Of a DNA stretch of 21,057 bases, positions 13,352 through 21,057 are shown piece after piece (position 1 is the first letter of the stretch; each line of letters starts with the position of its first letter). The DNA is taken from assembly GCA_016789785.1 (NCBI GenBank), contig JAEUQE010000163.1:1-21057 (forward strand), read 5' to 3'. Origin of the DNA: Bryobacterales bacterium. Lineage in GTDB: Bacteria > Acidobacteriota > Terriglobia > Bryobacterales > Bryobacteraceae. Below the pieces are notes generated by a model. It was not told the origin of the DNA. It searched no databases and saw nothing but the letters and a program-made list of their open reading frames with translations. The translations under genes and the position numbers were made by a program.

Positions 13352-14986
13352 TTACTGCGCGCCCGAAGGACGGCCGCCTGATTCGCCGGAACGCTGCCCG
13401 GGTTGAGGTTTCGGCAACGGCTTGCGAGGCAACATCTCCGGCCGCATCGCCGTGTGATACACAAACGACGCCATCACGGCCGCGGCCTGCATCAGGTCGC
13501 CGCGCGAGACGTGATCGGAAACGTCCATGTTCGAATGATGCGTGCGCGTGCTGTACTCCACCGGATCCTGAATGAACTGGAATCCCGGCAGACCCACCGC
13601 ATCGAACGAGAGATGATCCGTGCCGCTCGTGTTGCGGATCGCAAGCGTGTTCGCGCCGAGATCCTTGAAGGGCTCCAGCCACGCCGTGAAGATCGGGCGC
13701 ACCATATCATTGCCCTGCAGATACACGCCACGGATCTTTCCGGTGCCGTTGTCGAGATTGTAGTAGGCGGAGAACTTCGCGTGCTCGGATGTGGGGACCA
13801 TCTTGGTGGGATCGGCGTAGTGCTCCTTCACATAGGCGCGTGAGCCGAGCAGTCCCTGTTCTTCGCCGCTCCACAAGGCCATGCGAACGGTGCGATCCAT
13901 CGGCGCATTCAACGACTTCAAAATGCGCATCACTTCAATCGCCACCACGCTGCCCGCGGCGTTGTCGGTCGCGCCGGTCGCGCCGTGCCAGGAGTCGAGA
14001 TGCGCGCCGATCATGACCACTTCCTCTTTCTTGCGAGAGCCAGGGATCTCCGCGATCACGTTCCACGAGTCCTGATTCTCTTCCACGATCTGCGCCTGCA
14101 CGTCGACTTCAAGTTTTACGGCGATCTTCTTTTCAAGCAGGCGCACGATGCGGTTGTAGTGCTCGGGCGTGATCACGATCATCGGAGGCGGAACGGGATT
14201 CTTCACATCCTGTGAGCCGCCACTGGTGGCAAACACGGTGCCTCCGTCACCAGCGGAACCGGTGGAGACCGCCATCAGGACGCCTTCCTGCTTCAGAAAC
14301 TCCGTGCGGCGGGTGCGAAATCTGCGCATCTCCTCCATGCTGCGGAAATTGCCGAAAGGCGACGGTCCGCCCGCTGCCGAAGGAGGGCGGCCGAACATGC
14401 CGGAGATGGCTCCGGGATCGGGAGCCTGTTCGAGTCCATGTAGATCGGTATCGCTGTGCCGCCGAGCCAGGGGATTCACAAGTAGCGGGGTGTCGCGCAC
14501 CGCGTCCATGAGAACGATCTTGTCCTTCAGTTTGCCTTTGTGCTTTTCGAGGTCCTCGGGCGAGCGCAGGACGGCATGCACCGGTTCACCCGTCAGCGGA
14601 CCGTTCGTGCCGGGCGACCACGCCAACGGGAATCCGATGAGCGGCGAATAGGCCGGCTCGATCATATGTGCCGAGAACTTCGAGAAATCCCAGCCGCGGC
14701 CGAACGGTCCCCACTTTTCGAGCTTGGCGTTGGCGAGGCCGTATTCCTGTGCCCGCTTCACCACCCACTCGGCGGCCTTCCTGTAGCCCGCCGAACCCGT
14801 CAGGCGGTGGCCGTTGGCATCCGTGAGGTAGAACATGTGCTCCATCAGTTTGGAGTTCTGCAGCGCTTCGTGGCGAATACGATGAACAATCGAGAGGTCA
14901 GCCTTGTCTTCGGCCAGCAGCGCGAAGGAAAGCGAGAACGAGAGAACGGCGATACGCCAGCACGTGGGAACGCGTAGGTGTTTCAT
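13352..14986 (-). CDS. Secreted M28 family zinc peptidase
   Basis: The 544-residue product has a signal peptide (basic start, hydrophobic 11-24, cut near LLA). The M28 co-catalytic two-zinc site is complete: His329-x-Asp331 (GAHLDSWHG), Asp341 (TGATDNAAG), Glu375-Glu376 (WSGEEQGLLG), Asp412 (YNLDNG) and His483/484 (TRTHHSNMD). Residues about 110-300 are an inserted PA-like domain, common in exported aminopeptidases and carboxypeptidases of this group. The C-terminal 25 residues are rich in Pro, Gly, Gln and Ser. It probably cleaves N- or C-terminal residues from peptides in the periplasm or outside. It lies 47 bp behind the GH95-like gene and 72 bp ahead of the HD gene on the same strand. Confidence 0.93.
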   Translation of the reverse strand: MKHLRVPTCWRIAVLSFSLSFALLAEDKADLSIVHRIRHEALQNSKLMEHMFYLTDANGHRLTGSAGYRKAAEWVVKRAQEYGLANAKLEKWGPFGRGWDFSKFSAHMIEPAYSPLIGFPLAWSPGTNGPLTGEPVHAVLRSPEDLEKHKGKLKDKIVLMDAVRDTPLLVNPLARRHSDTDLHGLEQAPDPGAISGMFGRPPSAAGGPSPFGNFRSMEEMRRFRTRRTEFLKQEGVLMAVSTGSAGDGGTVFATSGGSQDVKNPVPPPMIVITPEHYNRIVRLLEKKIAVKLEVDVQAQIVEENQDSWNVIAEIPGSRKKEEVVMIGAHLDSWHGATGATDNAAGSVVAIEVMRILKSLNAPMDRTVRMALWSGEEQGLLGSRAYVKEHYADPTKMVPTSEHAKFSAYYNLDNGTGKIRGVYLQGNDMVRPIFTAWLEPFKDLGANTLAIRNTSGTDHLSFDAVGLPGFQFIQDPVEYSTRTHHSNMDVSDHVSRGDLMQAAAVMASFVYHTAMRPEMLPRKPLPKPQPGQRSGESGGRPSGAQ

Positions 14987-15033
14987 TAGAGTGCAGGATA
15001 GCAGCCCTTGCGTGACGGTACACAGCTTTCACC

Positions 15034-17328
15034 TCAGTCCGTGAAGACGTGCACTTGTCCCGGCCGCATCGGGACCTCGATCAGGGAGCGGTCCTTGGGT
15101 GAGAGCATGCGCAGAGTTCCGCCCTTTTCGGCCAGCACTTCGATGCGTGTTACCCGTCCGCCGGAGCGTTTGGCCGAAACCAGAAACGCTCCTTCCGCGC
15201 GCAGGGTGCGGAACTCGGCATCTTTCCAGTGATCGGGAATTGCCGGGAACACCTCAATGGTGCCGGAATGACTTTGCAGTAACATCTCGTGCAGGGCGGC
15301 CGGCATCGCGAAGTTTCCTTCCAGGGTAAATGGCCGGTAAGTGAACTTCGAGTAACCTTTTCCCGACTGATCGCCATTGACGTGAAAGCTGTTTCGCAGA
15401 CAAAACGCCGTGGCAAAGATCTCGAGTGCTTTTTCGGCGCCAGCGCCATCGCGGGCGCGTGCCCGCAGACTGCCGAGCCACGAAAAACTATAGCCACACC
15501 AGCGGCTGGTTCCCTTCTGGTCGAGATCCGCGAGCGACGCGCGAATCACGCGCTGTGCCGCGTCTCCCTGCTCCCACTGGATCAATCCGAGCGGATGGAC
15601 CGCCATGAGATGCGAGAAGTGCCGGTGCGACTCGGGGAGAGCGATTTCAGGCGCCACGAGAAGCGTCCCGTCACCGGCAAGCGCCAGTTGCGGCAGTTCG
15701 GCCAGCACGCGGCGCCAGCGGCTTTCGTCCTCTTTCAAGGCAAGCGCGGCTGCGAGTTCCGCCGCTTTCTCGAACACCCAGCGATCGAGCGCAAGATCGT
15801 AGTTCGTGACTTCGGGAAACCATGCGGCGGGTTTGTTGTCGTGGATTTCGGGCGATGCGCTGAGCGGATGGGTGCGCAATCCGTGCGCATCGCGCTTGGC
15901 GGTGAACGCTTCGAGGAATACGGCGACATCGCGCAGGTAAGGGTAGGCGCGGCCGCGGAGGAACTCGCGATCCTGGCTGTAGCGCCAATGCAGATAGAAA
16001 TGATGCGCAAGCCAGGCGGATGTCGTCGCCGAGTGCGTGTACTGGCGCCATCCGCCGATCTGGCGTCCGTTCAGGTCGGCCGTCATCGGCACATTCAATC
16101 CCGGCAACTCGAAGAACTCCCGAGTCCATTCGAAGGCGGTGTCCCGTGTCCTCCACAACCAATCCAGGTAACCCAAACCGTCTTCCAGCCGGTTGCCCGA
16201 GTAAGCTGGCCAGTAACTCAACTGGGTATTCAAGTCGTGATGATAGTCGCCTTTCCATGGGGGCAACTTCCCGTCGTCCGCGGTCCACACGGCCTGCAAC
16301 GTAATGGGCGGGGCTCCCCGCCGCGCCACCGAACCCCACTTGTAGGTGTCGAGATACCACTGGCGTTCCAGCACGGGGTTGGGAACACGCACGGAAGAGC
16401 GGTCCCAGAAGCTGCTCCACCATTTCGAGTGGGTACCCGCCATTCCGGACCAGCCTGTCCGCAGCGCCGACTGCACCCGGGCCCGGGCCAAGGTCAAGGG
16501 ATCCTTGCCGGCCGCCGCGGGCTCGATGCTGGATGCGATGGACCACGCCAGTTCGGATGTGCCAGTGCCTACGGCCCGCCACTCGACATACACCGCGAAG
16601 TGGAATCCTTCCGCTCCTTGCTGCGTATACGCCTGCCAGGATTGACCCTCTGTGGCGACGGGCGCGGGATAGCCCAACTGCGCAAGGTCGCCTGCGCCGA
16701 TCTGGCCCGAGGCCGCTTCGCGCACAGCACCTGAAAACGGAGGCGCGACCAGCCGCACCCGCGGCATTGGGCCACGAAATCGCACCAGACCCACGGCTTC
16801 GGTCGCATGCACGAAGGCGTCGGCGCCTGCGCCGCTGGCGAAGTTGACCGTCGCGACGGCGCCGGCAAGCGACAGGCGGGCGTCCCGGAAACCGGTACCT
16901 TCCGGATAGTCGAGCTCGATTCTGCCTGCCGGGATCTTGGTCGGCGCCGGACGCCGGTAGGGATCTTCGTAGACACGCAGCAGATCCTTGACACGACCCT
17001 CCTCGTGCCAGCGCTGCATAACCCGGAACTTGTACTCAGGGCCTGAGAATTCCGGTACCTTGCGCAGATCCCACAGGTCGGCCCGATCGAGCGAAATCCG
17101 GAGCGGGCGGCCGTCGCCCCAGAGGAGAGCGCCCATCGCGCCGTTGCCGAGGGGGAGGGCTTCATCCCAGGTGGTGGCAGGAGTCTCGTAGTGGAGTCCG
17201 TGCTTCGGTTCGGGGCGGTGGACGCTGATCCCCTGAGCCAGCAGCACTTGGCAGGTGGCGAGACACAGGCAAATCCGTGCGAGTCCAATCCGTGGGAAGA
17301 TATCCGGTAGCGAGCAATCGTTGCCCAT
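15034..17328 (-). CDS. GH95-like glycoside hydrolase (alpha-L-fucosidase family), secreted
   Basis: The 764-residue product from ATG 17328 has a hydrophobic stretch (about 13-32) ending LLAQG that looks like a signal peptide. The GH95 N-terminal motif follows (WDEALPLGNGAMGALLWGD, about 54-72). The (alpha/alpha)6 barrel contains HHDLNTQLSYWPA (Asp365, Asn367), SASPE (Glu494, the likely acid), HRHFSHL (568-574), and EGNFAMPAALHEMLLQSH (from Glu670). Family members release alpha-L-fucose or alpha-L-galactose from glycans by inversion. Two sites differ from the usual N-x-N and D-G-N-F-G motifs. The start is uncertain: no clear Shine-Dalgarno precedes the ATG, an in-frame TTG lies at 17337, and the open frame continues to 17544 with no conserved sequence. 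It shares strand with the M28 gene 47 bp downstream. Confidence 0.86.
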   Translation of the reverse strand: MGNDCSLPDIFPRIGLARICLCLATCQVLLAQGISVHRPEPKHGLHYETPATTWDEALPLGNGAMGALLWGDGRPLRISLDRADLWDLRKVPEFSGPEYKFRVMQRWHEEGRVKDLLRVYEDPYRRPAPTKIPAGRIELDYPEGTGFRDARLSLAGAVATVNFASGAGADAFVHATEAVGLVRFRGPMPRVRLVAPPFSGAVREAASGQIGAGDLAQLGYPAPVATEGQSWQAYTQQGAEGFHFAVYVEWRAVGTGTSELAWSIASSIEPAAAGKDPLTLARARVQSALRTGWSGMAGTHSKWWSSFWDRSSVRVPNPVLERQWYLDTYKWGSVARRGAPPITLQAVWTADDGKLPPWKGDYHHDLNTQLSYWPAYSGNRLEDGLGYLDWLWRTRDTAFEWTREFFELPGLNVPMTADLNGRQIGGWRQYTHSATTSAWLAHHFYLHWRYSQDREFLRGRAYPYLRDVAVFLEAFTAKRDAHGLRTHPLSASPEIHDNKPAAWFPEVTNYDLALDRWVFEKAAELAAALALKEDESRWRRVLAELPQLALAGDGTLLVAPEIALPESHRHFSHLMAVHPLGLIQWEQGDAAQRVIRASLADLDQKGTSRWCGYSFSWLGSLRARARDGAGAEKALEIFATAFCLRNSFHVNGDQSGKGYSKFTYRPFTLEGNFAMPAALHEMLLQSHSGTIEVFPAIPDHWKDAEFRTLRAEGAFLVSAKRSGGRVTRIEVLAEKGGTLRMLSPKDRSLIEVPMRPGQVHVFTD

Positions 17329-17400
17329 CGTCTGCAAGTGTATCCCAGCGCTACTGGCGGGGTTTGTCACCCTTACGTATCTTTTCCCGAAACGAACGTA

Positions 17401-17430
17401 TTGACACCACGCCTGTATGCCGTGTAAGCT
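17401..17430 (+). promoter_or_regulatory. Candidate promoter of the str operon or of an upstream RNA gene
   Basis: A perfect -35 TTGACA (17401-17406), an 18-nt spacer and TAAGCT (17425-17430), which keeps the most conserved first, second and last bases of the -10 box. Transcription would begin near 17437, giving a leader of about 335 nt before rpsL. Confidence 0.5.
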
Positions 17431-17436
17431 TGAAGG

Positions 17437-17727
17437 GTTTGGCGAGTTGATTGTCTTCTGCTCTTGGCTACCACCTTTGATTTCGAAGGTCCGGCTAAGG
17501 GTCGGCCCCGAGGTCGCAGCGGATGTGAACACGTCCTGCGGCATGGGCCAGTCCGAAACAGCCTCGCAGTAAGCAACGCAGTTCTGGAGTGACCCTCCTG
17601 TCCGCTAAAAACCAACGTGATTGGCGGATCCGTGCGAGTGGCACTAATGATCAGGCTGCACTCAGAGAAATGCAGTACCAACCGGCTGGGTCGAAAGCAG
17701 TAACCAGCGTGCCCGGCTTCGGTTTTT
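17437..17727 (+). ncRNA. Candidate structured RNA or attenuated leader upstream of rpsL
   Basis: Between the promoter and the terminator-like hairpin, several helices can be drawn by eye: ACCTT/AAGGT (17473-17490), a 10-bp stem with a 2-nt bulge and GAAC loop (17515-17540), TCCGCTAA/TTGGCGGA (17601-17628), CTGCA/TGCAG (17656-17675) and the terminator. I could not match it to tmRNA, RNase P RNA, SRP RNA or 6S RNA from memory. It may be a free small RNA, an rpsL leader with attenuation, or ordinary untranslated sequence. Confidence 0.35.
17681..17727 (+). terminator. Intrinsic terminator-like hairpin before rpsL
   Basis: ACCGGCTGGG (17681-17690) pairs with CCCGGC (17712-17717) and, across a 2-nt bulge, CGGT (17720-17723). 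This gives ten pairs including one G-U, with a 21-nt loop, and is followed directly by a five-T run (17723-17727). The loop is long, so strength is uncertain. It lies about 46 nt upstream of the rpsL GTG, so it must either be regulated or end a separate transcript. Confidence 0.55.
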
Positions 17728-17773
17728 GATCAAACAAGGTTATTTAGCGAATTTAGGCAAAGAGGGAAAGCAC

Positions 17774-18148
17774 GTGCCCACGTTCAACCAGCTTGTGCGC
17801 AAAGGCCGGAAACCGCCCAGATTTAAGACGGCGTCCCCGGCACTGCAAGCCTGTCCGCAGCGCCGCGGGGTATGCACCCGCGTGTACACGACGACGCCCA
17901 AGAAGCCGAACTCGGCATTGCGTAAGGTTGCCCGCGTCCGATTGACCAACGGGATTGAAGTGACCACTTATATTCCAGGGGTGGGCCACAATCTTCAGGA
18001 GCACTCGATTGTGCTGATCCGCGGCGGCCGTGTGAAGGATCTGCCGGGTGTCCGTTACCACGTGGTGCGCGGTACCCTCGACACGGCTGGTGTTGCCAAC
18101 CGCAAACAGGGCCGATCGAAGTATGGCGCCAAGCGCCCGAAATCGTAA
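17774..18148 (+). CDS. rpsL: 30S ribosomal protein S12
   Basis: The 124-residue product is the universal decoding-centre protein. It begins [15 protein letters not shown] and contains [21 protein letters not shown] (Lys43, Lys44 counting Met) and [12 protein letters not shown] (Lys88, Asp89). The residues mutated in streptomycin-resistant strains are wild type here, so the ribosome is predicted to be streptomycin sensitive. The start is GTG 17774, preceded by GAGG at 8 nt. The frame is open 16 codons further up to an ATG at 17726, but that lies in the terminator T-run and adds non-family residues. It is first in the str operon, 13 bp before rpsG. Confidence 0.98.
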   Translation: MPTFNQLVRKGRKPPRFKTASPALQACPQRRGVCTRVYTTTPKKPNSALRKVARVRLTNGIEVTTYIPGVGHNLQEHSIVLIRGGRVKDLPGVRYHVVRGTLDTAGVANRKQGRSKYGAKRPKS

Positions 18149-18161
18149 GGGAGTCTGAGAG

Positions 18162-18632
18162 ATGCCTCGTCGACGCAGAGCTGAAATTCGTGATGTGCAG
18201 CCGGATCCGGTCTACACCTCGACCCTCGCGGAGAAGTTTGTCAATTCGATGATGTGGGATGGCAAGAAGGCGACGTCCCAGAAGATTTTCTATACGGCGA
18301 TGGATAAGATCCGGGACCGCAGTGGCGACGATCCGCTGAAGCTCTTCAAGAAGGCTGTGGAGAACTGCAAGCCCGTCCTGGAAGTGAAGACCCGCCGTGT
18401 AGGTGGCGCCAACTATCAGGTTCCCGTGGAAGTGCCGCCGAACCGGCGCACCAGCCTCGCCATCCGTTGGATTCTCTCAAACGCACGGTCCCGCCCCGAC
18501 AAGGGCATGCCCGAGAAACTTGCCAATGAATTGAACGACGCCGCGAACATGCGCGGCGGCGCGATCAAGAAGAAGGATGATGTGCACCGCATGGCGGAAG
18601 CCAACAAGGCTTTCGCGCATTACCGGTGGTAA
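18162..18632 (+). CDS. rpsG: 30S ribosomal protein S7
   Basis: The 156-residue product is standard length and starts [18 protein letters not shown], with [12 protein letters not shown] and the conserved [12 protein letters not shown]7 nucleates assembly of the 3' major domain of 16S rRNA and contacts tRNA in the E site; in many bacteria it also represses its own operon. AAGGGAG 8 nt before the ATG is a strong ribosome binding site. It lies between rpsL and fusA. Confidence 0.98.
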   Translation: MPRRRRAEIRDVQPDPVYTSTLAEKFVNSMMWDGKKATSQKIFYTAMDKIRDRSGDDPLKLFKKAVENCKPVLEVKTRRVGGANYQVPVEVPPNRRTSLAIRWILSNARSRPDKGMPEKLANELNDAANMRGGAIKKKDDVHRMAEANKAFAHYRW

Positions 18633-18653
18633 ACGCGCGCGCTAAAAGAACTT

Positions 18654-20747
18654 ATGCCACGCACTGTACCGCTTGAAAGAATGAGAAACATCGGCATCAT
18701 GGCCCACATTGATGCCGGCAAGACCACTACTACTGAGCGTATTCTCTATTACACGGGACGTACCCACAAAATCGGCGAAGTGCACGAGGGTACGGCAACC
18801 ATGGACTGGATGGCCCAGGAGCAGGAACGCGGCATCACGATTACCTCCGCCGCCACGACCTGCCAGTGGAACGACATTCATATCAATATCATCGACACTC
18901 CTGGTCACGTGGATTTCACGGCCGAGGTCGAGCGGAGTTTGCGTGTGCTGGACGGCGCGGTAGCCGTTTTCGACGCCGTCGCTGGTGTGCAGCCACAATC
19001 GGAAACCGTTTGGCGGCAGGCCGACAAGTACGGCGTACCCCGCATTTGCTTCATTAACAAGATGGATCGGGTCGGCGCGGATTTCTATCATGCCGTGCAG
19101 ACCATTGTGGACCGTCTGCGTGCCCGTCCAGTGCCGATTCAGATCCCGGTTGGCGCGGAGGATCAGTTCAAGGGTGTCGTCGACCTGGTGTTGATGAAGG
19201 CGCGCATTTGGCGCGAAGAGACGCTCGGCGCGAAGTACGACGATGTTGACATCCCTGCGGACCTTCTCGCGAAGGCGCAGGAGTACCGCGAGCAGTTGGT
19301 GGAAGCGGCCGCCGAAACCGACGACGTTCTCTTCGAGAAGTTCGTCAATGGCGAAGCGATCACCACCGAAGAACTGATCAATGCGATCCGTAAAGCGACC
19401 ATCGCCCAGAAGATCTTTCCGGTAATCTGCGGCTCGTCGTTCAAGAACAAAGGTGTCCAGAACATGCTGGACGCGGTTTGCGCCTATCTGCCGTCGCCGG
19501 TCGACATTCCTCCGGTGAAGGGCACTTCGGTAGATGATCCGAACGTCGAGATGGAGCGCAAGGCCGCCGACAGCGAGCCGTTTTCGGCGCTCGTCTTCAA
19601 GATCATGACCGATCCGTTTGTCGGTCAACTCGCGTTCATCCGCGTTTACTCGGGCAAGCTGGCTGCCGGTGAATCGATTCTCAACGTCGCCAAGGGCCGC
19701 AAGGAGCGCGTTGGCCGTCTGGTGAAGATGCACGCCAACAAGCGCGAAGAGATCGCTGAGATTCTCGCGGGTGACATCTGTGCAGCGGTTGGCTTGAAGA
19801 ACGTGGTGACTGGGGATACGATCTGCGCCGAGAACGCTCCGGTGGTTCTCGAGTCGATTGACTTCCCCGAGCCTGTCATTCAGCTCGCGATTGAGCCGAA
19901 GACCAAGGGCGACCAGGAAAAGTTGGGCGTCGCCATCCAGAAACTGGCGCAGGAAGATCCTACTCTCCGCGTCTACACCGACACTGAGACCGGGCAGACC
20001 ATTCTCGCGGGTATGGGCGAGCTGCACCTGGAAATCATCGTCGACCGGATGAAGCGCGAGTTCAACGTCGAGGCCAATGTCGGAAAACCGCAAGTGGCCT
20101 ATCGCGAAACGATTCGCCGGAAATCCGAGGCCGATTATAAGCACGCCAAGCAGTCGGGTGGCCGTGGGCAGTTTGGTCATGTGAAGATTCGGATTGAGCC
20201 GCTCGAGTCCGGCAAGGGCTTCGAGTTCGAGAACGAAATTGTGGGCGGCACGGTGCCTAAGGAATACGTGCCCGCGATCCAGAAGGGAATTATCGAAGCG
20301 CTGGAGGGCGGCATCCTTGCGGGTTATCCGATGTCCGACCTCAAGGTAGTTCTTTGGGATGGCAGCTACCACGAAGTCGACTCCTCGGAAATGGCGTTCA
20401 AGATCGCCGGTTCCATGGCGATTAAGGAGGCTGCTTCGAAGGCCAAGCCGGTGCTGCTTGAGCCAGTGATGCGCGTGGAAGTGGTGGTTCCGGACGAGTA
20501 TATGGGCGCGGTGAATGGCGACTTGATCAGCCGCCGTGGGCGCCTGGAAGGAACCGAGACTCGCGGTACGACGCTTATCGTCAAGTCGATGGTGCCGCTG
20601 TCGGAGATGTTTGGCTATGCGACCGATCTGCGCTCCCGGACCCAGGGCCGCGGCGCCTTCACGATGCACTTCGGCCAGTATGAAGAAGTTCCGAAGAGCG
20701 TCTCGGAAGAGATCGTCGCACGGGTTCAGGGAAAAGTAGCGAAGTAG
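18654..20747 (+). CDS. fusA: Elongation factor G
   Basis: The 697-residue GTPase drives translocation on the ribosome. Motifs in order: G1 [10 protein letters not shown] (17-26), G2 RGITI (59-63), G3 DTPGH (81-85), G4 NKMD (135-138) and a G5-like GSSF segment. Domain IV contains [12 protein letters not shown] and the tip region, and domain V carries [17 protein letters not shown]. Length and the unbroken domain order match canonical EF-G1. The Shine-Dalgarno (AAAAGAA) is weak. It follows rpsG by 21 bp and precedes tuf by 46 bp, the classic str order. Confidence 0.98.
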   Translation: MPRTVPLERMRNIGIMAHIDAGKTTTTERILYYTGRTHKIGEVHEGTATMDWMAQEQERGITITSAATTCQWNDIHINIIDTPGHVDFTAEVERSLRVLDGAVAVFDAVAGVQPQSETVWRQADKYGVPRICFINKMDRVGADFYHAVQTIVDRLRARPVPIQIPVGAEDQFKGVVDLVLMKARIWREETLGAKYDDVDIPADLLAKAQEYREQLVEAAAETDDVLFEKFVNGEAITTEELINAIRKATIAQKIFPVICGSSFKNKGVQNMLDAVCAYLPSPVDIPPVKGTSVDDPNVEMERKAADSEPFSALVFKIMTDPFVGQLAFIRVYSGKLAAGESILNVAKGRKERVGRLVKMHANKREEIAEILAGDICAAVGLKNVVTGDTICAENAPVVLESIDFPEPVIQLAIEPKTKGDQEKLGVAIQKLAQEDPTLRVYTDTETGQTILAGMGELHLEIIVDRMKREFNVEANVGKPQVAYRETIRRKSEADYKHAKQSGGRGQFGHVKIRIEPLESGKGFEFENEIVGGTVPKEYVPAIQKGIIEALEGGILAGYPMSDLKVVLWDGSYHEVDSSEMAFKIAGSMAIKEAASKAKPVLLEPVMRVEVVVPDEYMGAVNGDLISRRGRLEGTETRGTTLIVKSMVPLSEMFGYATDLRSRTQGRGAFTMHFGQYEEVPKSVSEEIVARVQGKVAK

Positions 20748-20793
20748 GGTCAGGGTAACAGAAACACGTCTTTCATCAAGGGAATAGTAGACA

Positions 20794-21057
20794 ATGGCCA
20801 AAGAGAAATTTGAGCGTACAAAACCGCACGTAAACATTGGGACGATCGGACACATCGATCACGGCAAGACGACGCTGACGGCGGCGATCACCAAGACGCT
20901 GGCCAAGCACAATCCGAAGGTGAAGTTCCGGAGCTTCGATTCGATCGATAACGCACCGGAAGAGAAGGCGCGTGGTATCACGATCGCCGTGGCGCACGTG
21001 GAATACGAAACGCCGAACCGGCACTATGCGCACGTCGATTGCCCTGGCCACGCCGAC
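20794..21057 (+). CDS. tuf: Elongation factor Tu, partial
   Basis: Only the first 88 codons are present, cut by the right edge. The product starts [20 protein letters not shown] and shows G1 GHIDHGKT (19-26), the switch I region RGITI (60-64) and G3 DCPGH (82-86). EF-Tu carries aminoacyl-tRNA to the ribosome. After RGITI the sequence reads AVAHVEYET, where E. coli has NTSHVEYDT. AAGGGA about 10 nt before the ATG serves as ribosome binding site. Whether the genome has a second tuf copy cannot be told here. Confidence 0.97.
   Translation, partial: MAKEKFERTKPHVNIGTIGHIDHGKTTLTAAITKTLAKHNPKVKFRSFDSIDNAPEEKARGITIAVAHVEYETPNRHYAHVDCPGHAD

Larger units (their letters stand above)
17329..17773. other. 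445-bp gene-free divergent region between the GH95-like gene and rpsL
   Basis: This stretch contains no convincing coding region. It holds a TTGACA promoter element, several hairpin-forming segments and a terminator-like structure, listed separately. A short open frame on the plus strand (17647-17703, 18 codons) ends inside the terminator loop and could be a leader peptide, but it has no good ribosome binding site. The promoter of the divergent GH95-like gene must also lie here and was not found. Confidence 0.6.

Noticed and set aside
15289..16734. 481-codon plus-strand open frame within the GH95-like gene
   Set aside because: Composition is arginine- and glycine-rich as in GC shadow frames, and the minus strand carries family motifs from end to end.
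17373..17681. 102-codon minus-strand open frame in the GH95-like/rpsL gap
   Set aside because: Arginine-, threonine- and serine-rich, without a ribosome binding site or recognisable motif; it overlaps the promoter and hairpin region.
17437..17727. Identification of the rpsL upstream segment as tmRNA, RNase P RNA, SRP RNA or 6S RNA
   Set aside because: No CCA end with T-arm, no GAGGAAAGTCC-type core, no SRP tetraloop core and no long rod with a central bubble could be seen.
18642..20855. 737-codon open frame on the minus strand opposite fusA and the start of tuf
   Set aside because: It is a shadow of the strong codon bias in fusA. The opposite strand encodes a complete EF-G with all motifs, and the shadow frame has no recognisable domain.

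Overview
The window looks like a chromosomal segment of a high-GC, Gram-negative, aerobic heterotroph. The best guess is an Acidobacteriota member of the Solibacter/Bryobacter type. That placement is an inference from the combination of an MCE/Mla lipid-transport operon, a compact aa3-type oxidase operon carrying two subunit-III-like genes and a small CxxC protein, secreted M1 and M28 peptidases, a GH95-type glycosidase and a HEAT/VWA-like protein. No rRNA, tRNA, CRISPR array, transposase or phage gene was seen.

Left part (1-4162): a partial P1/DmpA-type peptidase runs off the left edge on the minus strand. Divergent from it is a tight plus-strand operon: mlaE permease, mlaF-like ATPase, MCE-domain mlaD-like protein and a ChbG/HpnK-type deacetylase, with intergenic gaps of 3, 10 and 2 nt. 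The first three genes form an inner-membrane lipid transporter. The fourth suggests that the cargo or a partner pathway is a glycosylated or acetylated lipid.

Middle part (4182-17328), all minus strand. In transcription order: GH95-like glycosidase, M28 peptidase, HD-domain protein, coxB, ctaD, subunit III, a second subunit III, subunit IV, a 64-residue CxxC membrane protein, a HEAT/VWA-like protein and an M1-family peptidase. From the HD gene through the CxxC gene every junction is a gap of 4 nt or less or a 4-nt overlap, so these seven genes are almost certainly one translationally coupled transcript encoding a terminal cytochrome c oxidase.

Right part (17329-21057): the classic str operon rpsL-rpsG-fusA-tuf on the plus strand, with tuf cut by the window edge. 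It is preceded by a 445-bp gene-free stretch that holds a TTGACA promoter element, several hairpins and a convincing intrinsic terminator only about 46 nt before rpsL. This is either an attenuated leader or an independent structured RNA gene, and it is the strongest candidate here for something undescribed.

Other points worth attention: the MlaF-like ATPase lacks both the Walker-B glutamate and the H-loop histidine; the MCE protein carries five repeats spaced exactly 34 residues apart; the GH95-like enzyme has substitutions at two expected active-site positions; and seven of the eighteen genes whose start lies in the window use TTG or GTG.
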